From Christensenella sp. UBA4379 (GTDB lineage Bacteria; Bacillota; Clostridia; Christensenellales; Aristaeellaceae), in assembly GCA_002391225.1 (NCBI GenBank), contig DGRV01000026.1:1-24607 (forward strand): a stretch of DNA of 24,607 nt, in the 5' to 3' direction. The notes beneath the pieces were generated by a model. That model was given only the letters and a program-made list of their open reading frames with translations, made no database searches and was not told the DNA's origin. This document shows, piece by piece, positions 7,977 to 16,056 of this stretch. Made by a program: the position numbers and the translations under genes. The first letter of the stretch is position 1. Every line of letters starts with the position of its first letter.

Positions 7977-9386
7977 ATGTTCCTCGGCCGACATTCAGAG
8001 CTGAATGAGCTTGAAAAAAGATGGGCATCTGACCGATTTGAAATGGGCATCGTGTACGGAGCCCGCAGAATCGGGAAAACCTCTTTGCTGAAGGAATTCG
8101 TGAAAGAAAAAAATGCCTTCTATTTTCAGGCCCGCCTGGAAGAAGAAAAAAACAATCTGGCGGCCTTCAGCAGAGAGTTTCATCTGTTTTTAGGGCAGAA
8201 TTTGAGCAGCGTATATCTGTCCTTTGAGGACGCCCTGAACGACGTCGCCCGATATGCGCGGCAGCGAAAAATGATTTTCGTGATTGATGAAATCGCTTAC
8301 CTTTGCAGCAAGAGCCAGGCCATGCTTTCCACCCTGCAGTTTTTCATCGATCATGCGTTTCAGGAAACAGGCATGCTGCTGATTCTGTCAGGAAGCAACA
8401 TATCTTTCATGGAAGAGCTTTTAAAAAGCCGGAACAGTCCCCTGTATCAGCGAGCCACGTTCCAGATTCATCTTCAGAAGATGCTCTTTTCTGAAGCCAG
8501 GTCTTTCATTCCAAGCTATACTCCTGAACAGCAGATAGAAACTCTGGCGCTCTTTGGAGCTCATCCGTATTATTTGGGAATGATCCGACAGACTCTGTCG
8601 CCGGAAGAAAACATCCGTGAGCTTCTGTACACCAAATTCGGCACCCTGACAGACGCTCCGGCAAAGGTCCTGCCCGCCGGCACCAGCGCCTCCCCCATGT
8701 ATCATTCCCTTCTCAAAGTGATCGCCCACGGGAAGCGCTTCAGCAAGGATATTGCGGAAGCGGTCGGACAGAGTACCGGCTACATCAGCCAGTACCTGAA
8801 TGCGCTGATCGAGACACAGGCCATCGAAAAGCGAAGCTCTTTTATCAAAAACCAGAAAACCAACTATTATGCCGTGGCTGATCAGCTGCTTCGCTTCTGG
8901 TATCGCTTCATTTTTGAAAAGCAGGACCTGATAGAGCTTGGCTACGGAGATTCTCTTTTCCGCGAAGATCTCCCCGGCATCCGGGATTTTCTGGCCCGCG
9001 GTTTTGAAGACGTGGCCATTCTCTGGCTGGAAGAACAGAACCTGAACGGCAGGCTCCCCTGCCTGTATGAACCTATCCGAAACTATGTTGTGGAAAAATC
9101 ACAGCTAGGACGTTCCATCGAATTGGACGGGCTGGCCGCCGGGTACGGTGCGAATGCGCACCGCCTGCTGGTGATGGAATGCAAATATCGAAACATTCCA
9201 TTTGACAAGCAGATGCTTTCCCATCTGCAGGAAAGCGTTTCCATCTTTGACCGCTATTCGGAAATGGATTTGTACATTTTTTCTAAAAGCGGTTTCACAG
9301 ACGCTGTCGCCCAGCTGGATGATCCGCACCTTCACCTGATCACGCCTGAAATCATGTGTCAGCCTTACACATCGCCCACTTCCTGA
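7977..9386 (+). CDS. DUF234-type AAA ATPase (archaeal-ATPase-like family)
   Basis: This 469-residue STAND/AAA-type protein of unknown physiological role starts MFLGRHSELNELEKRW. Walker A is YGARRIGKTSL (Lys34), Walker B is MIFVIDEIAYL (about 100-110), and a sensor-like LLILSGSNISFM follows. Next come a winged-helix segment (KDIAEAVGQSTGYISQYLNALIETQAI, about 245-285) and a DUF234-like C-terminal part (YYAVADQLLRFWYRF onward). The LDGLAAGYG plus MECKYRN pair near residues 380-405 resembles a PD-(D/E)xK nuclease fold; whether it is active is unknown. The ATG at 7977 has CGGAGG at 7965-7970. Lower GC and A-rich lysine codons than its neighbours, a solitary setting and its own palindromic promoter suggest horizontal acquisition. 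A defence or addiction role is possible but not shown. Confidence 0.9.
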   Translation: MFLGRHSELNELEKRWASDRFEMGIVYGARRIGKTSLLKEFVKEKNAFYFQARLEEEKNNLAAFSREFHLFLGQNLSSVYLSFEDALNDVARYARQRKMIFVIDEIAYLCSKSQAMLSTLQFFIDHAFQETGMLLILSGSNISFMEELLKSRNSPLYQRATFQIHLQKMLFSEARSFIPSYTPEQQIETLALFGAHPYYLGMIRQTLSPEENIRELLYTKFGTLTDAPAKVLPAGTSASPMYHSLLKVIAHGKRFSKDIAEAVGQSTGYISQYLNALIETQAIEKRSSFIKNQKTNYYAVADQLLRFWYRFIFEKQDLIELGYGDSLFREDLPGIRDFLARGFEDVAILWLEEQNLNGRLPCLYEPIRNYVVEKSQLGRSIELDGLAAGYGANAHRLLVMECKYRNIPFDKQMLSHLQESVSIFDRYSEMDLYIFSKSGFTDAVAQLDDPHLHLITPEIMCQPYTSPTS

Positions 9387-10088
9387 TCCGAAGCGGGCTT
9401 TTTATTTTTTCGCAACGCGATCTTCACGCAGTCTTGGAGATCCCGGATGACGTATTCCGCGTGAACGCCCTCGGGCAGGGGGGGCGCCGGAGGGGTTCAG
9501 CCAGCAGGCGTCGATGCCTGCGTTGTTGGCCCCGCGGATGTCGCTGTTGGCCCCGTCACCGATCATCAGGGCGTCCTTGGGGGAAACGCCCAGGGGCCGG
9601 AGCGCCTCGTAAAAAATGCCGGGCCGGGGCTTGGACACCCCCAATTCCTCGGAAATCACCATGCCGGAGATCAGGTCTTTTAGAGCAGAGCGGGCCAGGC
9701 GGCTTTTCTGAATGACCGTCATCCCGTTGGTCACGATGACGACCGGCAGATGGGCGGCGATGGCCCGGACGACTTCCTCCGCGTGGGGCAGAAGGATGCT
9801 CTGCTCCCCCAGCAGGGTCACGAACCGCTCCGAGGCCTCCGCCGGATTTCCTGGGATGGGATAGAGGTCATACAGCCTCGTAAACCGCCGCAGCCGCACC
9901 TCGCTCTGGGCGATCTCTCCCCTTTCCAGCGCAGCCCAGCACGCATGGTTCACCGCCTGGTACTGTTCGTACCGGTCCGGATGGAAGTACCCAAGCTCGT
10001 CCATCAGCCGGTTCACCGCAATCCGGTTGCCCGCCTGAAAGTCCATCAGGGTGTCGTCGTTGTCAAACAGGATCACCTTGTATTTCAT
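9365..10088 (-). pseudogene. YjjG/YfnB-like HAD hydrolase, apparently frameshifted near its C terminus
   Basis: HAD phosphatases of this type dephosphorylate nucleotides or small metabolites (YjjG acts on pyrimidine monophosphates). Motif I is LFDNDDTLMDF, with Asp9 and Asp11 in the DxD pattern. Motif II is VVIVTNG, a conserved Lys is in GVSKPRPGIF, and motif IV is MIGDGANSDIRGANNAGIDACW. After WLNPSGAP the frame as written continues with non-family residues and stops at 9402. Removing one C from the seven-C run (plus-strand G 9478-9484) restores LPEGVHAEYVIRDLQDC, the expected HAD C-terminal strand and helix, up to a TAA at 9365-9367. The restored protein would be 240 residues, near family length. 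The ATG at 10086-10088 is chosen because MKYKVILFDNDDT is the family start. The extra base may be real, a phase-variable tract or a sequencing error. As written, only the last ~30 residues are altered, so it could retain activity. Confidence 0.75.
9374..9410 (+). terminator. terminator of the ATPase gene
   Basis: GCCCACTTC (9374-9382) pairs with GAAGCGGGC (9390-9398) with one mismatch, around a loop holding the ATPase stop codon, followed by TTTTTATTTTTT (9399-9410). Confidence 0.75.
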
Positions 10089-10105
10089 TTTACCCCCCGA
10101 ATCAC

Positions 10106-10131
10106 AAAAGGGACCGTCGCCGGTCCCTTTT
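10106..10131 (-). terminator. terminator downstream of tkt
   Basis: AAAAGGGACCG (10106-10116) and CGGTCCCTTTT (10121-10131) are perfect reverse complements around TCGC, ending in U residues on either strand. It lies 20 bases after the tkt stop codon and 17 bases before the HAD gene. The HAD gene has no visible promoter of its own here and may rely on read-through. Confidence 0.85.
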
Positions 10132-10151
10132 ACGATTGATTTGTTTTTCAA

Positions 10152-12131
10152 TTACTTGCCAAGAACTTTCATCGCCGCGGCGCAGACGTTGTCCGCGGTG
10201 AAGCCGAACTCCTTGAACAGGATGCCGGCGGGGGCGGAAGCGCCGTAGTGGTCGATGCCGAGGGCTTCGCCGTCCAGGCCCACGTACTTGTACCAGGGCA
10301 TCGTGCAGCCGGCCTCCATGGAGACGCGGGCGCGGACCTGGGCAGGCAGGACGGATTCCTGATACTCGGGGCTCTGGCGCTCAAACAGCTCCATGCAGGG
10401 CATCGAGACGACGCGGGCGTCGACACCCTTTTCGGCCAGGAGGTCCTTGGCCTGCATCATCTGCTCGACTTCGCTGCCGGAGGCCATCAGCAGGACGTCC
10501 GGCACTTCCTTCTTGCTGTCGGCCAGGATGTAGCCGCCCTTCATGGCGTTGCAGCCGCTGTTTTCGTACTGGGGCAGGTTCTGGCGGGTCAGCACCAGGG
10601 CGGTGGGCAGGCCGTAGGTCAGGGCGGTCAGCCAGCCGGCGGCGGTTTCCTTGCCGTCCGCGGGGCGGAAGACCAGCAGGTCGGGCGTCGCCCGGAGGCC
10701 GGACAACTGCTCGATGGGCTCGTGGGTCATGCCGTCTTCGCCGACGCCGATGGAGTCGTGGGTCAGCACGTAGGTGACCGGCAGCTTCATGATGGCGCTC
10801 AGACGCATGGCGTGCTTCATGTAATCGCTGAACACGAAGAACGTGCCGCAGAAGACCCTCAGACCGCCGTGCAGCGCGATGCCGTTGCAGATGGCGGCCA
10901 TGGCATGCTCGCGCACACCGAAGTGGAGGTTGCGGCCGGCGCGGTTTTCAGCGCTGTAGTCGCCGCCGTTTTTGATGTAGGTCTTGTTGGAGGGCGCCAG
11001 GTCGGCGGAACCGCCCACGAGGTTGGGCAGCAGGGCGGCCAGCCGGTTGATCATCTCGCCGGAGGTGGCGCGGGTCGCCATCTTGCCCTCGAAGGCCCAG
11101 AGCTTGTCATTGAGGGCCACGTCGTCGCTGATTTCGCCGGAGAACCACTGGTCCCATTCCTCAGCCAACTCGGGATAGGCCTTGCGGTATTCCGCGAACA
11201 TGGCGTCCCAGGCCTTTTCCTTTTCGGCGCCCTTTTCGCCCGCCGCTTTGCAGTGGGCATAGACTTCGTCGGCCACGGTGAAGGGCTCGTCCGGCATGCC
11301 CAGCTTGCGGGCGGCGGCCAGCACGTTTTCTTCGCCCAGGGGCTCGCCGTGGGCGGCGGGGGTGCCAGCCTTGGCGTCGCAGCCGTAGCCGATGATGGTC
11401 GGGCAGACCACCAGCGTCGGCCGGTCGGACTTCCTGGACTCCTCCAGGGCGGCCAGCACCTGCTGCCAGTCGTTGCCGTCGGCTACCTTGATCACGTTCC
11501 AGCCGTAGGCCGCAAAACGGGCGGGGACATTCTCGCGGAAGGCGATGTCCGTGTTGCCTTCTATGGAAATCTCGTTGTCGTCATACACCAGCGTGAGCTT
11601 GGACAGTTTCAAAGTCCCGGCCAGGGAGGCGGCTTCGGAGGAGATGCCCTCCATCATGCAGCCGTCGCCGCAGATGGCCCAGGTGCGGTGGTCGACCACC
11701 GGGAAGCCCTCGCGGTTGAAGTGGGCGGCCAGCATGGTCTCCGCGATGGCGAAGCCCACGGCGTTGGCGACGCCCTGGCCCAGCGGGCCGGTGGTGGTCT
11801 CAACACCCTTGGTCAGGCCGTGCTCGGGATGGCCGGGCGTCTTGCTGCCCCACTGGCGGAACTGCTTGATGTCGTCCATCGTCGTCCCAAAGCCATACAG
11901 GTGGAGCACGGAATAGATCAGGGGGCTGGCGTGACCGGAGGAGAGGACGAAGCGGTCCCTGTCCGCCCAGTCAGGATCGGCCGGGTTCACCTTCAGGGCG
12001 TTCCCGTACAGGGCGTAGGCGATCGGGGCCATGCCCATCGGCGCGCCGGGATGACCGCTCTTGGCCTTCTGCACCATATCGGCAGCCAAAATGCGGATGG
12101 TGTTGATGGTTTGCTGGTGAATGTCAGACAT
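10152..12131 (-). CDS. tkt: transketolase
   Basis: Transketolase moves two-carbon ketol units between sugar phosphates in the pentose phosphate pathway, using thiamine diphosphate. The 659-residue length is standard. N-terminal motifs are KSGHPGAPMGMAP, LSSGHASPLIYSVLHLYG and GPLGQGVANAVGFAIAE. The cofactor motif is GDGCMMEGISSEAASLAGTL through YDDNEISIEGNT. The second domain has NLHFGVREHAMAAICNG and THDSIGVGEDGMTHEPIEQL, and the C-terminal domain ends DHYGASAPAGILFKEFGFT. The ATG at 12131 is preceded by GGAGG at about 12 bases. Upstream lies a 150-base stretch of simple repeats rather than a recognisable promoter. A strong terminator follows. Confidence 0.97.
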   Translation of the reverse strand: MSDIHQQTINTIRILAADMVQKAKSGHPGAPMGMAPIAYALYGNALKVNPADPDWADRDRFVLSSGHASPLIYSVLHLYGFGTTMDDIKQFRQWGSKTPGHPEHGLTKGVETTTGPLGQGVANAVGFAIAETMLAAHFNREGFPVVDHRTWAICGDGCMMEGISSEAASLAGTLKLSKLTLVYDDNEISIEGNTDIAFRENVPARFAAYGWNVIKVADGNDWQQVLAALEESRKSDRPTLVVCPTIIGYGCDAKAGTPAAHGEPLGEENVLAAARKLGMPDEPFTVADEVYAHCKAAGEKGAEKEKAWDAMFAEYRKAYPELAEEWDQWFSGEISDDVALNDKLWAFEGKMATRATSGEMINRLAALLPNLVGGSADLAPSNKTYIKNGGDYSAENRAGRNLHFGVREHAMAAICNGIALHGGLRVFCGTFFVFSDYMKHAMRLSAIMKLPVTYVLTHDSIGVGEDGMTHEPIEQLSGLRATPDLLVFRPADGKETAAGWLTALTYGLPTALVLTRQNLPQYENSGCNAMKGGYILADSKKEVPDVLLMASGSEVEQMMQAKDLLAEKGVDARVVSMPCMELFERQSPEYQESVLPAQVRARVSMEAGCTMPWYKYVGLDGEALGIDHYGASAPAGILFKEFGFTADNVCAAAMKVLGK

Positions 12132-12162
12132 CTTCTTGATCCTCCAATCAAAGTTGGTTTGT

Positions 12163-12270
12163 GGGAATTAGGGACTGGGGATTAGGGATTAGGGATTAGG
12201 CATTAGGCATTACGAATTACGCATTCGACCATTGACCTCCTACCTACTACCTCCTACTTCCTCCCTTCTA
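12163..12270. repeat. composite simple-repeat tract upstream of tkt
   Basis: Reading the plus strand, it contains a telomere-like run of GGGATTA units (about 12168-12200), two GGCATTA units, CATTACGAATTACGCATTC (12208-12226), then a pyrimidine tract of CCTCCTAC-type units (12236-12265). The 16-mer CTACCTCCTACTTCCT occurs both at 12247-12262 and at 5302-5317. The middle part matches 7191-7213 as a reverse complement. It occupies most of the gap between the phosphohexomutase and tkt. No gene or terminator is visible in it. Confidence 0.7.
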
Positions 12271-12281
12271 CTTGCCCTTTG

Positions 12282-13796
12282 TCATTCTCCGCTTTTTTCT
12301 TCAATAAATTTCTTCAGCGCTGTCAGGTCCACGCCTTCTTCGTTCTCCAGCACCTGATACAGCCCCTGGGCCATCTGGAGGACGCCGCCTTCCACGTCGC
12401 TTTCGATGTTCAGCGGCATCACCGGGTCGTGGACGGACAGGCGCAGCAGGAACCAGCCGTTTTCCAGGCCGCCGTTTAAGTCAAAGTTGATGCGGATGCC
12501 TTCCCGGTTGTCCGGCGCGATGTGCCAGCCCCGGGCGAAGGTGGCGTAGTCCATCACCTTGTCGATGATGCGGTGGGCCAGGAGGGTGTTGTCGTCAGAG
12601 GAAAGGGGCAGGCGGAGCTCCACGCTCTCCTTGGGCTCCTGGAGGTCGGCGATCAGGGAGGAAAGCTCCTTGCCCTCCTGCTTGAGGCGCATCGCTTCGG
12701 CGATCAGGATGGTGGCCAGGTACATGCCGTCGTCCAGGAAATGGTTCTCCCTGAGGGCCGCGTGGCCGCTGGTTTCGATGGCCAGCGGGCAGTCCACCCC
12801 GGCCTCGTTCAGGCGGATGGCCTCGTCGATGACGTTGCGGTAGCCGCGCTTGAAGCGGTAATGGACCCCGCCCCATTCGGCGATAAACCGGGCCAGGCCG
12901 GAGGAGGTCACAGAGTCGGTCACGATGGTGCCGCCGGGCTGGGCGTTCAGCAGGATGCAGGAAATCAGGGCGATCAGGCGGTTGCGGTTGATTTCCCGCC
13001 CGGCGTGGTCGACGATGGCCGCGCGGTCGCAGTCGGTATCAAAGATGACGCCCAGGTCCGCCCCGTACTTTTTCACCGCGGCGCTGATGGAGGCCATGGC
13101 CTCCGGGTTTTCAGGGTTGGGAATGTGGTTGGGGAAGGTGCCGTCCGGCTCCAGGAACTGGCTGCCCTCCACCCAGGCGCCCAGTTCTTCCAGCATGTCG
13201 GCGTAGAAGCCGCCCGCGCCGTTGCCGGCGTCCACGATCACGTGCAGGCCCAGCAGGGGCTTGACCACGTCCTCGGCGTCCAGGGCCTGGCGGATGCGGC
13301 CGGCCAGGAAATCCCGGTAGGCCGGCAGGAAATCCCGCTTTACCAGGGCGCCGGTCAGCACCGGGGAAAGCTCCACGGTCTCCGCCCGGCTGATCACCTC
13401 GTCCAGCTCCTTCCCGCTCAGACCGCCGTGCGGGAGGATGAACTTGATGCCGTTCTTCTCCATCGGCTGGTGGCTGGCGGTGATCATCAGGGCGGCGTCA
13501 GGCTGGAAGCCCTCGGTGATCAGGCACATGAACATGGCCGGCGTCGTGCACAGGCCAAAGTCCATCACGTTGACGCCCATGGCGCGCAGGCCGTCTGCGG
13601 CGGCGTTCAGCAGGGCTTCGCCGGTCACCCGGGAATCCCGGCCGATGGCCACGGAGCGCAGCGGCGCGCCCTCGTCGCTGCGCCACTGGGCAAAGGCCGC
13701 GGTAAAACGGGAAACAATCTCACTGGTCAGTACGGCGTCTTCGCCGTAGGCGGTACCCCGTATATCGGAGCCGCTCTTTAATTTCTTTAAGTCCAT
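12282..13796 (-). CDS. phosphoglucomutase/phosphomannomutase family protein
   Basis: Alpha-D-phosphohexomutases interconvert hexose 1- and 6-phosphates through an active-site phosphoserine. The 504-residue protein has GRDSRVTGEAL near the N terminus, the phosphoserine loop ITASHQPMEKNGIKF (usual form TASHNP), the metal-binding loop DTDCDRAAIVD (usual form DGDxDR) and the sugar-binding loop ETSGHAALRENHFLDDG. The final domain has the phosphate-binding region DNREGIRINFDL. Substrate preference (glucose or mannose) cannot be told. The ATG at 13794-13796 has GGAGG four bases ahead and begins MDLKKLKSGSDIRGTAYGED, the family start. Its first 10 bases overlap the end of the upstream DUF2461 gene, implying translational coupling from the promoter at 14565-14593. 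It could feed sugar-nucleotide synthesis together with the ugd at the right edge (inference). Confidence 0.93.
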   Translation of the reverse strand: MDLKKLKSGSDIRGTAYGEDAVLTSEIVSRFTAAFAQWRSDEGAPLRSVAIGRDSRVTGEALLNAAADGLRAMGVNVMDFGLCTTPAMFMCLITEGFQPDAALMITASHQPMEKNGIKFILPHGGLSGKELDEVISRAETVELSPVLTGALVKRDFLPAYRDFLAGRIRQALDAEDVVKPLLGLHVIVDAGNGAGGFYADMLEELGAWVEGSQFLEPDGTFPNHIPNPENPEAMASISAAVKKYGADLGVIFDTDCDRAAIVDHAGREINRNRLIALISCILLNAQPGGTIVTDSVTSSGLARFIAEWGGVHYRFKRGYRNVIDEAIRLNEAGVDCPLAIETSGHAALRENHFLDDGMYLATILIAEAMRLKQEGKELSSLIADLQEPKESVELRLPLSSDDNTLLAHRIIDKVMDYATFARGWHIAPDNREGIRINFDLNGGLENGWFLLRLSVHDPVMPLNIESDVEGGVLQMAQGLYQVLENEEGVDLTALKKFIEEKSGE

Positions 13797-14524
13797 ACAT
13801 CCTCCGTTGATAAAAGCGGGCGTCTTCTTGCTTCCGGTTCCGGCGCGGCTGCCGCCGCCTCCGCGGCGCATTCCCGAATGAGCCGCCAGGCGGGCGTGAG
13901 GGCCCGGAAATCCCGGGCCAGCCGCTCCGTCAGGCCGGGCGAAAACGCCCATTCATAACGCGGGTTCCGGCGTTCAAAATAAAGGCTTTTGCTTGCGTAG
14001 AGCCCCTGCAGCGGCTCGGGCACCTGGGGCGGAATCTTGTACCTGCGGAACCGGTCTCCCCCGACGTTAAACCGGTGCCCCTCGCTGTGATCAAGGACCT
14101 CCGTAACCCCCTCCGGGTCCCGCAGGATCCTGGCCCTGAGGGCGTTCATGGCCTCCCGGTTTTCGCCCCAGAGGCCGGCCCCCCAGCTCAGGCGGTCCGG
14201 CCCGAACTCAAACCAGAAAAACGGCTGGCCGTAGCGCTCCACCCCGCCGGGGCGGAAGGCGATCCAGTGATGGTCCCGGTAGGGGGACTTGTCGGACGAA
14301 AAGCGGGTGTCCCGGTAGATGCGGGACAGGCACTTGTTGGGCCGCACCTCCATCTCCGGGTCGATCTTCCGCATGACCGGCCCCAGCTCGTCGATCAAAG
14401 CAAAAAAAGGCTCCTGCACGATTTTTTTGTACTCATCGCGGTGAGCTTCCATGAAGGTTTTGTTGTTATGAAACCGGATGTCCAGCAGAAACCGGACGGT
14501 ATCCTCGGTAAAGCCGGGAAACAA
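13787..14524 (-). CDS. DUF2461 family protein
   Basis: A 245-residue cytoplasmic protein of a family without known function. Family features seen are the start FPGFTEDTVRFLLDIRFHNNKTFMEAHRDEYKK, the RPNKCLSRIYRDTRFSSDKSPYRDHHWIAF core, and FFWFEFGPDRLSWGAGLW. They are followed by an arginine-rich C-terminal part ending in an alanine/proline tail. The start is a TTG at 14522-14524, selected because homologous sequence begins there and GGGGGAAG lies upstream; no ATG is suitably placed. The stop lies inside the next gene (10-base overlap), so the two are one operon. The link between this family and phosphohexomutase is only positional. Confidence 0.88.
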   Translation of the reverse strand: MFPGFTEDTVRFLLDIRFHNNKTFMEAHRDEYKKIVQEPFFALIDELGPVMRKIDPEMEVRPNKCLSRIYRDTRFSSDKSPYRDHHWIAFRPGGVERYGQPFFWFEFGPDRLSWGAGLWGENREAMNALRARILRDPEGVTEVLDHSEGHRFNVGGDRFRRYKIPPQVPEPLQGLYASKSLYFERRNPRYEWAFSPGLTERLARDFRALTPAWRLIRECAAEAAAAAPEPEARRRPLLSTEDVWT

Positions 14525-14564
14525 GCAGAACTTCCCCCTTTTCGTCGTTCAAACGGCTGGGTTT

Positions 14565-14593
14565 ATTATAGCCCAACGGGAAGCAAATTTCAA
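14565..14593 (-). promoter_or_regulatory. promoter of the DUF2461 - phosphohexomutase operon
   Basis: On the minus strand TTGAAA (plus 14588-14593), 17 bases, then TATAAT (plus 14565-14570), 40 bases before the TTG start. Near consensus. Confidence 0.8.
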
Positions 14594-14664
14594 TGGAAAA
14601 ATCGTTTTTAGAGCAATTCTCCGGGAGAAAACCAGCACATTTTTATTCATCAGGAAGGAAAATC

Positions 14665-14710
14665 AAAAAGATTTCCCGCGCGGTCTGTCACGACAGAGCC
14701 GCCCGGGAAA
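14665..14710 (-). terminator. terminator of the YgiT-type zinc-finger gene
   Basis: On the minus strand TTTCCCG, GCGG and TCTGTC pair in turn with GACAGA, CCGC and CGGGAAA (hairpin 14672-14710, single-base bulges), followed by TCTTTTT. It lies about 40 bases after the stop codon at 14751. Confidence 0.75.
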
Positions 14711-14750
14711 CCTTCCTTCAGTTCCTTTTCAATCCGGTTTGCTTCCTGGT

Positions 14751-14978
14751 TCACGACGCTTTAGAATAATCCATCACGGAGATTTCCTGCGCCAACGCCT
14801 TAGATAAACGAACCAGCTGTTCCAATCTCTCCGCCACTTCATCCGTGTAGTATTTTTCCTTGCATTGTTCACATTCTTCGCAGGGCACATTTTTGATGAT
14901 AATCACACAGCCGTTCACATTGACGACATGAGTCGTCGTCGTCTGTTTGACCGTATCACATTTGCAGTACATACACAT
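14751..14978 (-). CDS. YgiT-type zinc-finger protein (MqsA N-domain-like), orphan
   Basis: A 75-residue protein with an N-terminal MCMYCKC motif, a TTTTHVVNVNG strand, and VPCEECEQCKEKYYTDEVAERLEQLV. This matches the YgiT-type zinc-finger domain found in MqsA-like antitoxins: two CxxC pairs, then an amphipathic helix carrying YYTDEVAERLE. Cys2/Cys5 and Cys36/Cys39 probably bind zinc. The HTH domain of full MqsA is absent. No toxin-like partner (MqsR or DUF4258 type) is adjacent: downstream is a terminator and upstream a divergent promoter, so it is a stand-alone copy. The ATG at 14978 has only a weak GGTG ahead; the ATG two codons later is an alternative. Confidence 0.8.
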   Translation of the reverse strand: MCMYCKCDTVKQTTTTHVVNVNGCVIIIKNVPCEECEQCKEKYYTDEVAERLEQLVRLSKALAQEISVMDYSKAS

Positions 14979-15017
14979 ATTTTTTCACCACTTGATCCAA
15001 TTGCTTTTTCCATACCG

Positions 15018-15046
15018 ATTATAGCATTTTTTATTCCTTCATGCAA
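15018..15046 (-). promoter_or_regulatory. promoter of the zinc-finger gene
   Basis: Minus strand: TTGCAT (plus 15041-15046), 17 bases, TATAAT (plus 15018-15023) with an extended TGC. Its -35 is 5 bases from the -35 of the divergent promoter. Confidence 0.75.
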
Positions 15047-15051
15047 ATCGT

Positions 15052-15081
15052 TTTACACACCCTGTTCTTTTATGGTATACT
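15052..15081 (+). promoter_or_regulatory. promoter of the patatin-like gene
   Basis: TTTACA (15052-15057), 18 bases, TATACT (15076-15081). It is back-to-back with the promoter of the zinc-finger gene, so one bound protein could affect both. Confidence 0.65.
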
Positions 15082-15146
15082 CCCACGGAAACCTTCGGTG
15101 ACCCGAGCGGGACCTCCGGCCCGGCGGAAAGGAACGGAACTCCATC

Positions 15147-16031
15147 ATGAAACAAAAAACAGCGCTGGTCATGGAAGGCGGGGCCATGCGGGGCATGTTC
15201 ACCTGCGGGGTGATCGACGTGCTGATGCTCGGCGGCGTCTTGTTTGACGGGACGGCGGGCATCTCCGCCGGGGCTGTGTTCGGCTGCAATTTCAAATCCC
15301 GCCAGATCGGCCGGCCCATCCGCTACAACAAGCGCTACTGCGCGGACCCCCGCTACTGCAGCCTCCGCTCCCTGATCCGAACCGGCGACCTCTACGGGGC
15401 AGATTTCTGCTACCGGGAGCTGCCGGACGAGCTGGACGTGTTCGACCGAAAGGCCTTCCGGGAAAACCCCATGCCTTTTTATGTCGGCGCGACGGACGTG
15501 GACACCGGCCGCTGCGTCTATCACCTGTGCACGGACGGCGAGGAGGAGGACATGCGCTGGCTCCGCGCCTCCGCCTCCATGCCCCTCGTTTCCCGGCCCG
15601 TGGCCGCTGGCGGCCGTCTTTTGCTGGACGGCGGCATTTCGGACGCCGTGCCTTATGCCTATATGGAGGGCCTCGGCTTTTCCCGCCAGGTCATCGTGCT
15701 CACCCAGCCCAGGGGCTACCGGAAAAAGCCCGCTTCCGGCCTGTTCCTGACGCGCTTTCTGTTAAGACAGCACCCCAAAGTGGCCGAGGCCCTGGCCGTC
15801 CGCCACGACATGTACAACCGCCAGATGGAGGACATCGGCCGGCGGGAGGATCAAGGCTCCGCCCTGGTGATCCGTCCGCCCGAAAGCCTGCGCATCGGCC
15901 ATACGGAAAAGAACCCGGCGGAATTGGAGCGGGTCTACCAGATCGGCGTCCGCGAGGCGGAAAAGCGGCTGGAAGAAATCCGGCAATTTCTCAATCAGGA
16001 AGAAAAGAACGGTTCTGCCCGTCCGGACTGA
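15147..16031 (+). CDS. patatin-like phospholipase (YjjU/RssA type)
   Basis: Patatin-like proteins are serine lipid acyl hydrolases with a Ser-Asp dyad. In this 294-residue protein the oxyanion loop is MEGGAMRGMFTCGV (residues 9-22), the nucleophile elbow is GISAG with Ser40, and the catalytic Asp161 is in LLLDGGISDAVP. The C-terminal ~100 residues resemble the DUF6363-like extension of YjjU. No signal peptide or membrane helix is present, so a cytoplasmic or peripheral role is likely; the natural lipid substrate is unknown. The ATG at 15147 follows GGAAAGGAAC. It is followed 25 bases later by the DUF1294 gene, and the two probably form one transcript from the promoter at 15052-15081. Confidence 0.92.
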   Translation: MKQKTALVMEGGAMRGMFTCGVIDVLMLGGVLFDGTAGISAGAVFGCNFKSRQIGRPIRYNKRYCADPRYCSLRSLIRTGDLYGADFCYRELPDELDVFDRKAFRENPMPFYVGATDVDTGRCVYHLCTDGEEEDMRWLRASASMPLVSRPVAAGGRLLLDGGISDAVPYAYMEGLGFSRQVIVLTQPRGYRKKPASGLFLTRFLLRQHPKVAEALAVRHDMYNRQMEDIGRREDQGSALVIRPPESLRIGHTEKNPAELERVYQIGVREAEKRLEEIRQFLNQEEKNGSARPD

Positions 16032-16056
16032 ACCGCTGTACATCGGAGGAACCCTC

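Noticed and set aside
10248..12185. Very long open frame opposite tkt (plus strand)
   Set aside because: A GC-rich shadow of the transketolase gene; low-complexity Gly/Val/His-rich translation with no family motifs.
12168..12200. Telomere-like GGGATTA run as a functional telomere or replication signal
   Set aside because: It is short, internal and merges into other simple repeats; no origin or plasmid gene is nearby.
12522..13781. Long plus-strand open frame opposite the phosphohexomutase
   Set aside because: Antisense shadow; the minus-strand product has all phosphohexomutase loops.
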